DNA from: Manduca sexta
Lineage: Eukaryota; Arthropoda; Insecta; Lepidoptera; Sphingidae
Assembly: GCF_014839805.1 (NCBI RefSeq)
Contig: NC_051129.1
Span: 8,002,920 to 8,066,919 of the forward strand
Reading direction: 5' to 3'
Length of the DNA: 64,000 bases
Shown here: positions 44,311-55,012 of the stretch, piece by piece
Numbering within the stretch: the stretch's first letter is position 1
Layout: each line of letters begins with the position of its first letter
Notes under the pieces: generated by a model
Told to the model about the DNA's origin: nothing
Seen by the model: the letters and a program-made list of their open reading frames with translations, nothing else
Databases searched by the model: none
Made by a program: the position numbers and the translations under genes

Positions 44311-44689
44311 ACATTGCCGAGATATCTTCCAGTAAATTTCTAAAAACGGGAGAAAATTTTTAATATTTCTAAGCAAGAGGCCAATTTTCAAGTTAACTTA
44401 GAGCTTGGTAATATTATTTCCGTTAAAGTTTCAAGTGATGTTTCATATTAGGTTTATAAATGATACGCGTATGGAATAATGAGTTTCAAACTTATATAAT
44501 TATATATCTTTTTTATACGTTTACGAACTACGTAGCTATATTATTGTATATAGGTTTTTAATCACTGTGTAATTAATTTCACATTGATTACTTAATTCCA
44601 ATTTTTGTGTTTCTTCACAAAATAGGTAATCTTCAATATAATTGATAGAAAAGAAAATAGTGCCTGTCATTCAAGATAATGTGAGTCAT

Positions 44690-44770
44690 CATCATCAGCC
44701 GCAGGATGTCCACTGCTAAGCATGAGCCTCCACCAAAGATTTCCAGATGGACCCACTATAAGCGGCCCGC
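44690..44770 (-). repeat. LINE 3'-tail fragment
   Basis: CATCATCAGCCGCAGGATGT, CCACTGCTAAGCATGAGCC and TATAAGCGGCCCGC; the (CAT)n-like start is the LINE tail in reverse. Confidence 0.65.
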
Positions 44771-45375
44771 TTATGTGAGTAATAAAAGAATATTATAAAA
44801 ATACGAAACTTATACATTTCACTAAACTTATATCCATCCTGTAATGATCCTAACCAGAACCTCGCGGTCCACAAGCACGGTCCACGTACGCCAATAGGCC
44901 ATTACAACGATACCAATATATCAACATTACGATCGAGAAAGAATTCAGGAAAGTTCAGCTCAATTTTCGATTGGCGTTCCTTATCAAATAGATAAACTAA
45001 AAGTATGACAAGTCAGGTCGCAATACAGTTGATTCAGTCCTGAGCAATCAGCACGCGGGCCACGCCAGCCAAATTCAATTTTTACAGCTAACAGCCATCG
45101 GCACTGGGAAGCTTTCGCCCATTTTAACTGCAGCAATTCAACACAAAAGTATTTTTCACGTCTCTTTAATAAGTAGTTGTTCGTCAGGTTTTTCTGTCGC
45201 CATTTGTCGGAATGCAAATACTTTTTAAGTTCTTTCAATTGCTGGTACTACGTTTTTGCTTTTAATGTTTTTATATTCGTCGCGAAATAATATTGATGGT
45301 ATAAATGCGTATCAATTACAAAAAGGTTTTTATTGTACCTAATTCGTCGAAATAAATTAAAAATGTGTGCTCTAC

Positions 45376-45685
45376 TGTTAGGATATATTATAATTTTTAA
45401 TTTAATATGTCGCCGCAGCACTGGTGAATTTCCGGAGCGATAGTGGCGCCATCTATTATTACATCGAGGAAGTATTAGGAAAGGAGGGAGGTCGACTGTT
45501 GCCAATATAAGGACCGGCCGAACGACGAGAGCTCAGTCTTGTACCAGCCTTGTAACAGTGTAGTAGTCTTGTTTAGTAGTCTTGTTTCACGCTCGAACCG
45601 AGCACATTGTGTATTCCGCTAGTGCTGCTATGCAGTAAATTGTTATTGAAGTAAAGAAGTGTTTCAATAATTGAATAACTGTCTG
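45376..45685 (+). promoter_or_regulatory. LTR-like block with TATA box and initiator
   Basis: The block starts TGTTAGGATATATT. It holds CAATATAAGG (TATA-like, ~45501-45510) followed about 25 bases later by an initiator TCAGTC (~45532-45537), then AGTCTTGT repeats. It ends near TTGAATAACT. TG start, core promoter and length fit a solo LTR. Neither a CA end nor a target duplication was found, so the class is uncertain; a host promoter is the alternative. Confidence 0.4.
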
Positions 45686-45717
45686 GAAAATAAATATAGA
45701 CCGGTGAAACTTTACCG

Positions 45718-45860
45718 GTCATGTAAAAAAATAACCAAGTAAACAGTTTCACTCCGACAAATATAATTATCAAAAATAATTTACCAATTGATAAACCAAA
45801 ATATGCAGCATAAACTAGATTAAGTTTTTGTGTAAATAATACTACTACATCATCCGTCAT
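45718..45860 (-). CDS. possible first exon with a membrane segment
   Basis: From ATGACGGATGATG the frame encodes MTDDVVVLFTQKLNLVYAAY and then a hydrophobic run (LFLIIIFVGVKLFTWLFF). A donor-like GGTAAAG follows at 45711-45717, beyond which the frame runs into the LTR-like block. No family can be named. Confidence 0.25.
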
Positions 45861-46153
45861 CCGCAGTTATCACTAAATATATTTATTAATATAAAATTGA
45901 GTAATGACTCAATGAACTACAGTTTAACAAAAACATTTTTCAAACAGAAAGTAAATGTAGCAATAAAAATATAATGCATCTGAAAGAGTTAATTGATGTG
46001 TGATATGTAATATTATTGCTCACTTTATGGTAGGCAGCGACTAGGCTGTCTCGCATTGCCAAAATTCATGGTGGTAACCGCATGCTACACGGCGGGGCAC
46101 TAGCCGGTCTGGCCACCACGGTTATGAATTGAAAATAAAATTGTAATTGTGAA

Positions 46154-46360
46154 ATTGAAATAAAAGTATTTTTTGGATATTTTCGCGGTTTTTTATATTA
46201 TTATTCTCTCCTAACTTTTCCAAGTCTTTGCAGCCTTTCATTGTCACAGGGGGAGGGCTGAAGTCAATGGGACCATGTAGGTTGCAAAGTCTTTGAAACG
46301 TCGGGAGAAAACCATTATATAAAAATCGCGATAAAAACCAAAAAACTATTTTATTTCAAT
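46154..46360. mobile_element. 207-bp MITE with ~57-bp inverted repeats carrying AATAAA
   Basis: The left end ATTGAAATAAAAGTATTTTT, through CGCGGTTTTTTATA to CTCTCC, is the reverse complement of the right end (46304-46360) with scattered mismatches. The centre has GTCTTTGCAGCCTTTCATTG and AAGTCTTTGAAACGTCGGGAG, typical of a lepidopteran MITE. Each terminal repeat contains AATAAA pointing inward. No clear target duplication was found. Confidence 0.75.
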
Positions 46361-46420
46361 GTCTAACATTCGCATCAACATAAGAAATCATTATGTAATT
46401 GATTTGCAACAACGACGATT

Positions 46421-46600
46421 TCATTCAATTTCAATTTGATGTAACAAGTCAGTAATCTGAAAGATCTCAGCACTAAAAAGTCTATAAAAATCATTGTATT
46501 GCCTGTCACGCCCAGACCTAATGAAACACATCTGATGGCACAGCGTACGAGCGGCGAATTCCAAACGCAAAACCCTCTTGTTAAGTACAAACTTGTCGAT
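46421..46600 (-). CDS. exon-like open frame, possible terminal exon
   Basis: The frame reads IDKFVLNKRVLRLEF, then TLCHQMCFIRSGRDRQYND, FYRLFSAEIFQITDLL and ends at TGA (46421-46423). The charge pattern is protein-like. A possible acceptor CGACAAG lies at about 46587-46593, after a pyrimidine tract and a TACTAAAT branch-like motif. An AATAAA on this strand at about 46351-46356 comes from the terminal repeat of the adjacent MITE. No family is recognised; chance or a pseudogene fragment remains possible. Confidence 0.35.
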   Translation of the reverse strand: MDKFVLNKRVLRLEFAARTLCHQMCFIRSGRDRQYNDFYRLFSAEIFQITDLLHQIEIE

Positions 46601-46603
46601 TTA

Positions 46604-48496
46604 GTACAAAAAGAAAATTGCCTATAAAAATAAGATAAACTACGTTACATTTATTACATTCCCCATTCAATATGATATTTTAAATTAAGAATATATTTTT
46701 TATTGTTATTTTAAACTCAGCATTACCATATTTTAACATTTATTTTCTTTCAATTTCAATACAATGGACAACTAAAGTTGTTACATTGTTATGGCCAGTG
46801 GCCACATACAATTAACAACAAGACAATGTTCTTTTGCAAATCGTGAAATGACGTTCTCGTTTGAAATGAATATTCTCGAATGTCCGCGCTTGTTTTGTTT
46901 TTATAGCAATGAGCTTGATCTACAATTAATTGATATAACAATATATTTTTAACTAACAATATTTAGCAAATTTTATTTGTGTAAAAAATGGTATAAATAC
47001 TTTAATATTAAAACTATTTTTCGGATTTTATATTATATCGCAGTTTTAATATTTTACTTTTCTCCCGAAGTTAACGTCGACGTTCGACGGTATAAATACT
47101 TTCCTGGGGTAAAAACTAGTATAGAGTAATATAGTTTACTATTAGTGAAAATAATTTCAAAATTGGTTTGTTGTTCCTGAGATTTGCGCTTTCAAACAAA
47201 CAAACTCTTCAGTTTTTTAATATTAGTATTGGACCAATTTATTATTTTGTTCGATATCTTTACGGTACTTATTATTCAAAGAAAAACCTTTACTCAAACT
47301 GCAATTGTATACCTCCATTAATTTCATCGATAATTATATTCTACCAAAATATAATGTATAATTATAATTCATAATATGTTTCATATTATTCACTTAAGTT
47401 TGCCGTTGCAGCTTAACCTCGTACAAAACAACACAAAATATCATGCGCTACTAACAAATTCCTGTATATTAAGTGTTAATGTAAATATAATCACATTACA
47501 CATTTTATTCTATAAAACCATTAAAGTAAAACTATTTTCTCAAGCATGTTAAACACAAATATTATGATAGCAATATTTTTGATGTTGAGTCTGAATTCTA
47601 TGATTACAAAGGAAATTACATTTCTAAATATATAAAGAGGACAGTCGTCCTCAGAGGAATATACCCAGAAGGGACATCTGTAAATCAATTACTGAAGTCA
47701 ATTCGATTTCTTTAGTCTCAAAACGAATTCTATTGAATAGACGCTTCGCGAGAAGTTGTGAAGTTATTTTTTCAAAAAAGTGATCGCAGAAATGGATGAA
47801 ATTCTTCGTCAAGGCAAAAAGCCAATTAGAAACTAAATGTCCACAAATAAAATACTTTTTGATGATTGAATGTGCTAAGTGAAGTTAATTGAATGCTCTC
47901 CTGCGCGCGTGATTTAAGAGAATCAATGATATTAAATCGAAAATTAATTGGACAAACAATATTGAGATTAAAAGACTTATTTTTCAATCGTCAAAAGAAT
48001 TATATTGAATCCACAGATTGGATCAATAACTCGTGTCATTCTGAGGTGTATTCTATAGAATATCTGCCAAAAATATTTAATATCTGTCAAAGTTATTGAT
48101 CAGACAAGAGTTTATTAACGCTCCATTTGACGATTTTAAAATCAGCCCATAGTCAAATGTCAAATGCGAAATTACGCAACTTTTATTGTTAAGTATTCAA
48201 TAACAACAAATTGAATTGTATTGTTAAGTGTATATACTATATTCATTATTCTAGTTCAACAATGAAAATCTTTAAGAGGATTTTTCTTAAATGTTTTTTT
48301 ATTTCTTAATAAATGCTTGAAAATTGAATAATAACACTGTTTTGACTTATGATTATTAAAATATTCGTTCGCCCACTTTGAATGTATTGTATAAAAAGTT
48401 TAGTATAAAGAATAAATGTAGTTTTTATATTCCTTCGGCATAAGAAGTGTGGTTTCCTGTAATTTTAGTTAATGGAAATCACGAGGTACGTATACT
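46604..48496. other. no gene seen
   Basis: AT-rich; a half copy of the ATTGAAATAAAA MITE lies at about 47015-47075. Confidence 0.5.
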
Positions 48497-48783
48497 AATA
48501 ATATCAGCCCTGTATTATATACCGTCCCACTGTTGGGCACGGGCCTCTTCTACTACTGAGAGGGATTAGGCCTTAGTCCACCATGCTGGATCATTGGTAG
48601 ACTTCACACACCCTCGAAAATTCCTATAGAGAATTTCTTAGGTATACAGGTTTCCTCACGATGTTTTCCTTAACCGTTGAAGCAAGCGATAATTCACAAA
48701 GAATACACAGTCTGCTCTTGGGATTTGAACCTGCGGACATTCGTCTCACAATCCGTTCCACAACCAACTAGGCTATCGCCGCC
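48497..48783 (-). mobile_element. tRNA-derived SINE (B family), near full length
   Basis: On the minus strand it starts GGCGGCGATAGCCTAGTTGG (A-box-like) and has B-box-like GGTTCAAATCC. Then comes the lepidopteran SINE core CATCGTGAGGAAACC and the 3' tail CCCAACAGTGGGACGGTATA. It is the best reference copy in the window. Confidence 0.8.
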
Positions 48784-51230
48784 TATATGCGTATATGAAA
48801 CTGTAATTATGTATTTTTAATTAATTCAAAAATGATAATTTCGAACAAACAAAGCGTTAGACATTAGCAATTACAATTTTAGCCAATAAGGTAATATTTA
48901 TCACACTTTTCGTATACAGAGAATCATCTAGATGCTAACATGAGGTATGAAATTGATTCTTTCCAAGATTTATTCATGGCAACCACGCGTCGCTTATACA
49001 TTTTAATAAAAACGACACAGAAAAAGTGGCATCTCATTCTGTATCTTAAACTTATCCGTGCAACGTCGAGATTTCAGTATAAAAATAAAATATTAAACGT
49101 AATAGTCCAAGCACGGCTTTCATCGCCGTAAAATTTTATGCAAATACCGTTGGGAATTTATACGCTTAATATGCCCAATTACTCTCAAAGGTATATTAAA
49201 ATAGGCCTGTTGTGCTTGTTAAGGACATGGTTGCGGGTTGAGATGGTATTTGTGCAACCCAAATAAAGGCCCATTATAGGTAAACATTCACGTAATATAC
49301 AATTGCATTATATCGACGGTTGAAAGGCTAATTGATTTACGCGACAATTTTTTTTCGAAAAATTTTAACTAGGTTTAAGTAACATAGACAAAAGTGCTGA
49401 TTTTAAATATGTGTGAAATGTAGTATTGCAAAAAAATCGCTCAAGTCAATTAGCTTTTTACCCGTCGATATTATGCGGTTGAGAGCTTGTTTCACCAATT
49501 CCAAGTAAACACTAATTGACGAATATAAAGATGCCGAAATATAAAAGTCACGTTCCTTAATATTATATTCTTCAATTTACTTATGCTAAAATATGTTGAC
49601 TCAACTTGGCTGTTGCGTTTCGTCTAATTATTGAGATTGCATGAATCCCAAAAAATACCTACGTCATTCCTCAACCTCATGCCACATCCTCAAAGATCGA
49701 CATTTTCACAATCACCAGTTAACACATTTAGTCATGCTAATCTCTTAAAACAATGTTACAAATAAATTCTTCAAGACAATACTTCAAATCATCAACTCGA
49801 CTACCTTTGTTACTTTTAAAACGTGACCGGTAAGAGCTTATTGTGCAAATGGCGTATTATCCTGAAGGTTATGTAAAAAGTAGCAGACGTGAGAATTCGC
49901 AATATTTAGAAACGACCCGTTGCTAATTTCTGTGACTTCCCTTTGTTCGTGTTTCCGCTAGTATTTCGTGCCAAGTGTTCTCAGATCGTTCGAGTTTCGT
50001 TTGGTTCATTTAATAAGAGGTATTTCGGTCATTACAATTGTGTGATTTTCGTTTCGACTGTTTCGCATTTGAATGTTTGGTCGTTCTGGATTTTTCGAAA
50101 AGTTGCTTACGTTACGACATAATTGCGAACTCATGCCTATTTTATGTACTAGGATTCATAGAGCAAATTTTCCACGTGTACGCACTCGTGAATTCAAAAA
50201 ATAATTAACATATTTTTTTATTCAGCTATTAAATTTGTTTTTCATATATTTTAAAATAAATCGTGTGGCGAATTAATATTAAATTAGAAAAAAATATTTA
50301 CATTTTACCTTGAAAACATTAAAAAGCCGTAACAATAGCTAAAACACCATATTTTAGAATTAATTATACGGTAATTAAGCCCAACATAAGCATCGTATAT
50401 ACATAAGTGCACCTGTTTTTACTAACAGTGTTCTTGTCACAACTCGAGCCTTACGTCTTAAGGTTTATTTTGGAATCGCCACTACAATTTTTGAAAAGGT
50501 TGTTTCAATTATCAAGAAGTTTTATAACTAACAACTTCGTATTGTGTATAACGGCTTCAAGATTTGTTACAATAATAATCTTAACGTCTATGGTTACAAT
50601 GAACAACGCTGTCGTTTTTTGATTGAGTGATGAAGAAATGACAAAGGAAAAGTATAAGCTATCCCTTTACAGTCTATTGTAATATAGCCTAACTTGCCAG
50701 TTTCACTTATCAGCTTTAATGTTCTTCAAATTAAATGGCAATTTAGTTAAGAGCCCTGACTTCTTGTAGTCATCTTTACAAAGCCTATTCCAAGGAAGAA
50801 TATCCAAGATTTCAAGGCTTTCATCGGCACTAGATAAATATACCTAATTTAAAAATTAGGTATAAAAAATTTGGGTTAAAAGTATGTTTAATCTGTGAGA
50901 ATTATATAAATTATGCTTGGTCAGACGTTTATAAGGTTACGGTTAATCTGTTCTCCGAGAATAATATTCAGTACGAAAATTAAATAAGCTTCTTTTCCGG
51001 ACCGTTTCTTTGAAATTCGTGACGTAAATTTTCTCGTTCCATTAATAATTTTGTATATTTATGAATTGTGATATTTATTTTATATCCAAGTACATTGTTT
51101 TTATATTTTGCCTGCACGTTGCGTGTTTTTGGCCATATTATGAAGGTTGGCTAAAATATTATGTAAATTAACTTTTTATTCCGATTTAATCTGTTTCTAT
51201 ATAACTGGCTATCAAAATACTTCTATAGAA
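48784..51230. other. no gene supported
   Basis: Short frames at 48940-49131 and 50407-50622 lack splice or family support. 49920-50100 is less AT-rich and could be a 5' exon or promoter, but nothing decides it. Confidence 0.4.
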
Positions 51231-51552
51231 AAAGACTGGACAAGTGCGAGTTAAACCCGTGCGCTGAGGGTTCCGTACAAACTAGCTTTTTTGTTATTAA
51301 AGTACACATTTATAGTTTTCAATGTTTTTTCTTTACATATGTTTGATTCTAAGTCAACGGAAAGTACCCTATGAGCTTTGTTTCCCTAGTGAAATAACAA
51401 AATATGCGACGTAAACGGTCACATCTTTTGATCGCGTTGATTTCAAAATTCAATTTTTTCACAGTTGAAAGAGACAGTAAACCAGGGCCGAAAATATTGA
51501 CTTAATCCCTCTACGCGTCATAAGGATTTCTTTTGAGGTACGGAACCCTAAA
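51231..51552 (+). repeat. CCGGACAAGTGCGA repeat
   Basis: GACTGGACAAGTGCGAGTTA, AGGGTTCCGTACAAAC and TGAGGTACGGAACCCTAAAA mark both ends; the inner part is diverged from 21505-21908. Confidence 0.7.
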
Positions 51553-52073
51553 ATAAAATATTAAAAACATCGACCAAAAAATTCTGGCTCTTAAGTAGCA
51601 AAAATAAAATCAATGATCTAAGATTTTTTACCACTGTAAATTCTTCTATCCAGGCATAAATTCATATCAGTATCTAGTAAGAAGGTAGAATTTATAATTT
51701 AATCTTGCTTTATTGAGTATACGAATCTTAAACGACTCACAAATTAAAACATTAAAATTATACTATATTTTGGATTTTATCGCGGTTTTAACATTTTGAC
51801 TCACAAATGTTAAACACAATGAACAAGACATGCCCATTATCCGGCCATTAAAAGTCGTCGGAGCACATCCGAATCATAAACTAATATTGTCAGTCGATAA
51901 ACTGGCTTAGGGGCTGCGTGGCCATCGAAATGAGCATGCCACATTAATTCTACGACACACGATCCTGACGTATGTGTCTAGCCGTTTCGATCAACGGTTG
52001 TAATTTGAAGCCCCTGTTTATAGGTGTCGTGACAGTGCGTAGTTTTAAAGGGGGATATGTTACTTGATTATAG

Positions 52074-52244
52074 CAGTGGCGAATGAAATTTTCCGGGAAA
52101 GAACCCGACACAACATCTGTACTAATATGCATAAATGCGGACTGCAAATCGTTCTAATGATTCTAATGATTTCTAATGATTCTACATAAATTCTACATAA
52201 AGAGAAGCCGGTAGTAATCGGATTGTATGGACCCTTCGCCGCTG
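52074..52244. mobile_element. hAT-type MITE copy with near-perfect 8-bp duplication
   Basis: The ends are CAGTGGCGAATGAAA and ACCCTTCGCCGCTG. The flanks GATTATAG (52066-52073) and GAATATAG (52245-52252) match at 7 of 8. A short tandem of TCTAATGAT lies inside (52151-52185). Confidence 0.75.
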
Positions 52245-52504
52245 GAATATAGTTATTTGATATTGTTTTCAATTTAATTATTAAAGAAAACAATTTTAGT
52301 GCTGAATATGCAGCTATGGTGGTAAATGGGCAACAATATTATCTTACTTCTTACTAATAAAAAATGCGAAAGTGTGTGACTCTGTTAATGTTTGTGAGAA
52401 GTAATCGCAGACCATATTATTAACACATAGGTTTACTTCTTATCCTGGTTATAAGTAAATAATGCTTTTTTGTCTTATGTTTTTTAAAGATGTCACTACC
52501 GTCG

Positions 52505-52570
52505 TGCAGTATTTTAAGGACTTTTGTAGCGAAAAAAGCTTTTCATGCGAGCGAAGCGGCTAGTAACATA
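52505..52570 (+). repeat. LINE-like repeat end fragment
   Basis: TTTGTAGCGAAAAAAGC, then TTCATGCGAGCGAAGCGGCT resembles 16200-16240. Confidence 0.45.
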
Positions 52571-53184
52571 ATATAGTATTGTTTATAGTCTGTATGCAAA
52601 TAAAATTTGCACAAAGTAGATAGAATCGTATCAGAATCAAATGCTTCTGATATGATGAACGATTTGTTATTAATTCCTATGAAATTTCAGGCATTACTTT
52701 TACGTGAAATAACCATAAAACTAGTTCTTTTTAGGCAGTCACTCGAAGCCACTCTCAATTTCCTAGACTAAAAGTAACAAATGAGACGGACAAAGTTGCA
52801 TCCTGATTGTCGACACATTCGATTACTTGCACTATTCCTTTAACTTTAAAATCCAATTTCGAGTACACGTTCGAGAAGTTTTACGACCCTTTGATATTGG
52901 TAACAATACTCGAGACAGTAGGCTCTCAGTCTGAGTTGCGGTCTAGGAATTAATGTAGCGTGTCTAAAACCTAGCACGCACCTCCCCTGGCGGTTTTTCC
53001 TTTGTTTAGCTTCATAGACAATGTATATGACTGTGAAGAGACAGAGCTTGTTTTGTTAAGAGGCTTCCAAATAGCTTTAAGTAACGGCTTTTATGAATTG
53101 TTACTTCAACATTATAGCTGAGTGTCAAATAATTTTACTGAAGTATTTTCCTTTGCGATTTTATCGAAGACGAGTCACAGAAAG
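52571..53184. other. no gene seen
   Basis: Less AT-rich than average (52730-53050) but with stops in all frames. Confidence 0.45.
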
Positions 53185-53423
53185 TTTTGTTGGTGGTAGG
53201 ATATATTTTATACCAGCCTGGATAACGACCACCGTACAGAGGGGCTAAAACCCGCCATAGTGGCCCTCGTAAGTCGGGTTCCGGCTCAGCCTGTGTATAG
53301 CCGATTCTAACAGGCCGGCATAGCTGTGTCAACTGTCGAGAGGTAATCATCTCTCGTGAGACGACATTTTATTGGACCCCACTGTACTTACTATTAGTTA
53401 TGGGGTAGTCACTTTGCCGTGTC
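53185..53423 (-). repeat. repeat of the TGGTGGTAGGATATA family
   Basis: Same order as 29003-29235, including AACCCGCCATAGTGGCCCTC and GGGTAGTCACTTTGCC. It explains the small open frames here. Confidence 0.7.
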
Positions 53424-53821
53424 AAAAAAAGTCTATAATATCACGAATGAATTTCTCATGGTTCCACGCATTTTTACATAAATACTATTAAAAAAAAAAT
53501 AACTTCGTTAAGTCTTAGTTTTTCTTTGTCACCGTGTATTATTCTGTTGTATAAGAGTGTAATAGAATCCAAAGAGAATTGGAAATATTGAGTTACAGCC
53601 CGTTTCTGTCTGATACTTCGTTCTGTGACATATGAAAAAACTTTCCCATTGGGGGTAATACACGTTGTTTTGTTTTACTATATAAATGTTTGTTGTTAAG
53701 GGCCTGTTTCACAATTTTTGGCTAATTTTACTCGTCACATAAGTGTTTAAGCGTTCAGTACAAGAGTCACACTCTAACCGACCGATTTTGACCAATCTAA
53801 TCTAAGGCCGAAGACCGGGTG

Positions 53822-53890
53822 AAATGGCGTGTATTATAGGACGCCTATATTCAGCAGTGAACTTATATATATTCTGATGATGATGACGGA
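53822..53890 (+). repeat. LINE 3' tail with GAT repeat
   Basis: TATAGGACGCCTATATTCAG, CAGTGAACTTATATA, TTCTGATGATGATGACGG: the plus-strand form of the LINE tail family with its (GAT)n end. Confidence 0.55.
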
Positions 53891-54170
53891 TGATAACTCT
53901 AATCTATGCTCTAAAAGAAATGATAATAAAATTAGTATATTGCAACTCTCATAAGTAGTATTCTGTCCGCATAGAAATCCTTTTACGAGATAACATGTAG
54001 CGAGAATTACCCTTTAAAAATTTTCAGATGATTAAAATCAGTCCAGCCATTTAGGAGATTGTCAAACAAATAGGCTGCCAGTTTCGAATACAGCTTCGAA
54101 ACGCGGACTGAGATTTCTTAAAGAGTGAAATACAGCAAAGAAGGTTAATAATTATCGTTACGAATTTATA

Positions 54171-54560
54171 GTCACTCGAAAACACGCAGCATCCTAGTGA
54201 CAAGCCTATGTTCCTTAAACAGAATTACCGATGCGCCATCTCCCTGGCTTATTGCCAACATAGACAGTGAATCATAGGGTTCAGGCTTGAAATTCTCAAG
54301 TCAGACACTTTAAAGGAATTTTCGAATCGTAAAATGTTACTCGACATAATAGTGTGAACATACTCATTCTCTTTGATATCAAAGATGCCTTTTTCATAAT
54401 GTAGACGTAATAGAAATGAAATTTACCAGTGGCACCTCTGCCCATTTGTCTCCAGATATAAGAATAATGGAGAGGATATATGGCTTAATGTTGTTCTTTA
54501 GAATCTTTTTTTTTGCTTTGAATGACGAGACAACCTTGAAGTTCGCTTATGTTAAGCAAT
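54171..54560 (-). pseudogene. possible decayed coding region
   Basis: Consecutive minus-strand segments in shifting frames look protein-like: ILISGDKWAEVPLVNFISIT, then HYEKGIFDIKENEY and SSNILRFENSFKVSDLRI, then YDSLSMLAISQGDGASVILF and KEHRLVTRMLRVFE. No family is recognised. If real it is a frame-broken gene beside the copia insertion; it may be chance. Confidence 0.22.
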
Positions 54561-54624
54561 GCAACCGCTCATAAATAGTAGATCACCAACCAACACCTTA
54601 AATTACAAATTTTATTGTTTGATA

Positions 54625-54690
54625 TGCCACTGCACTCGCCACGCTGAGACATGAGAGGTTGAGTCTTATTATATCCAGTAGTTACACTGG
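54625..54690 (-). repeat. left half of the repeat that copia entered
   Basis: AAGTCTTATTATGTCCAGTAG-like sequence up to ACTGG matches, in reverse, the part of the repeat at 63660-63945 that comes just after its ACTGG site. The other half resumes at 59286. Confidence 0.75.
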
Positions 54691-54888
54691 TGTTAATAAA
54701 ACCACTATGACGGATCACTGTTATTTAATTTGATATCTTAAACATAAACTTAAAGAACTACATTATTGTGGCTGCTCGCCGGCAGCCCGTGACAGGAAGA
54801 AGGAAGTGGAGGCGTGTTGCCACAAAACAAATTAAATTACATATTAACAAATGTTACCCTAAACAAATATAAATGTACCCATTCAACA
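54691..54888 (-). repeat. copia 3' LTR
   Basis: It is 198 bp with the same ends as the 5' LTR. A polypurine tract (minus strand AAGGAGGCA) lies immediately beside it at 54889-54897. Confidence 0.95.
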
Positions 54889-54898
54889 TGCCTCCTTA
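54889..54898 (-). other. polypurine tract
   Basis: A purine-rich stretch (AAGGAGG on the minus strand) abuts the 3' LTR, the expected plus-strand primer position. Confidence 0.7.
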
Positions 54899-55012
54899 CA
54901 TTTATATTTTAACTAAATCATATCATACACTACTCATATCAAGTATTTTAAATAAAACAATTTAAACCAATATTTATCTCAACATAATATCCATCTGAAA
55001 GATAAATTACTT

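Noticed and set aside
44984..45238. 84-codon minus frame, or a start exon MATEKPDEQLLIKET at about 45206-45162
   Set aside because: The start context and a weak GTGAAA donor are suggestive, but no second exon could be found; not enough to list.
50407..50622. 71-codon hydrophobic plus frame
   Set aside because: An overlapping frame is equally protein-like, there is no ATG at the start, and the acceptor at 50428 fits neither clearly.
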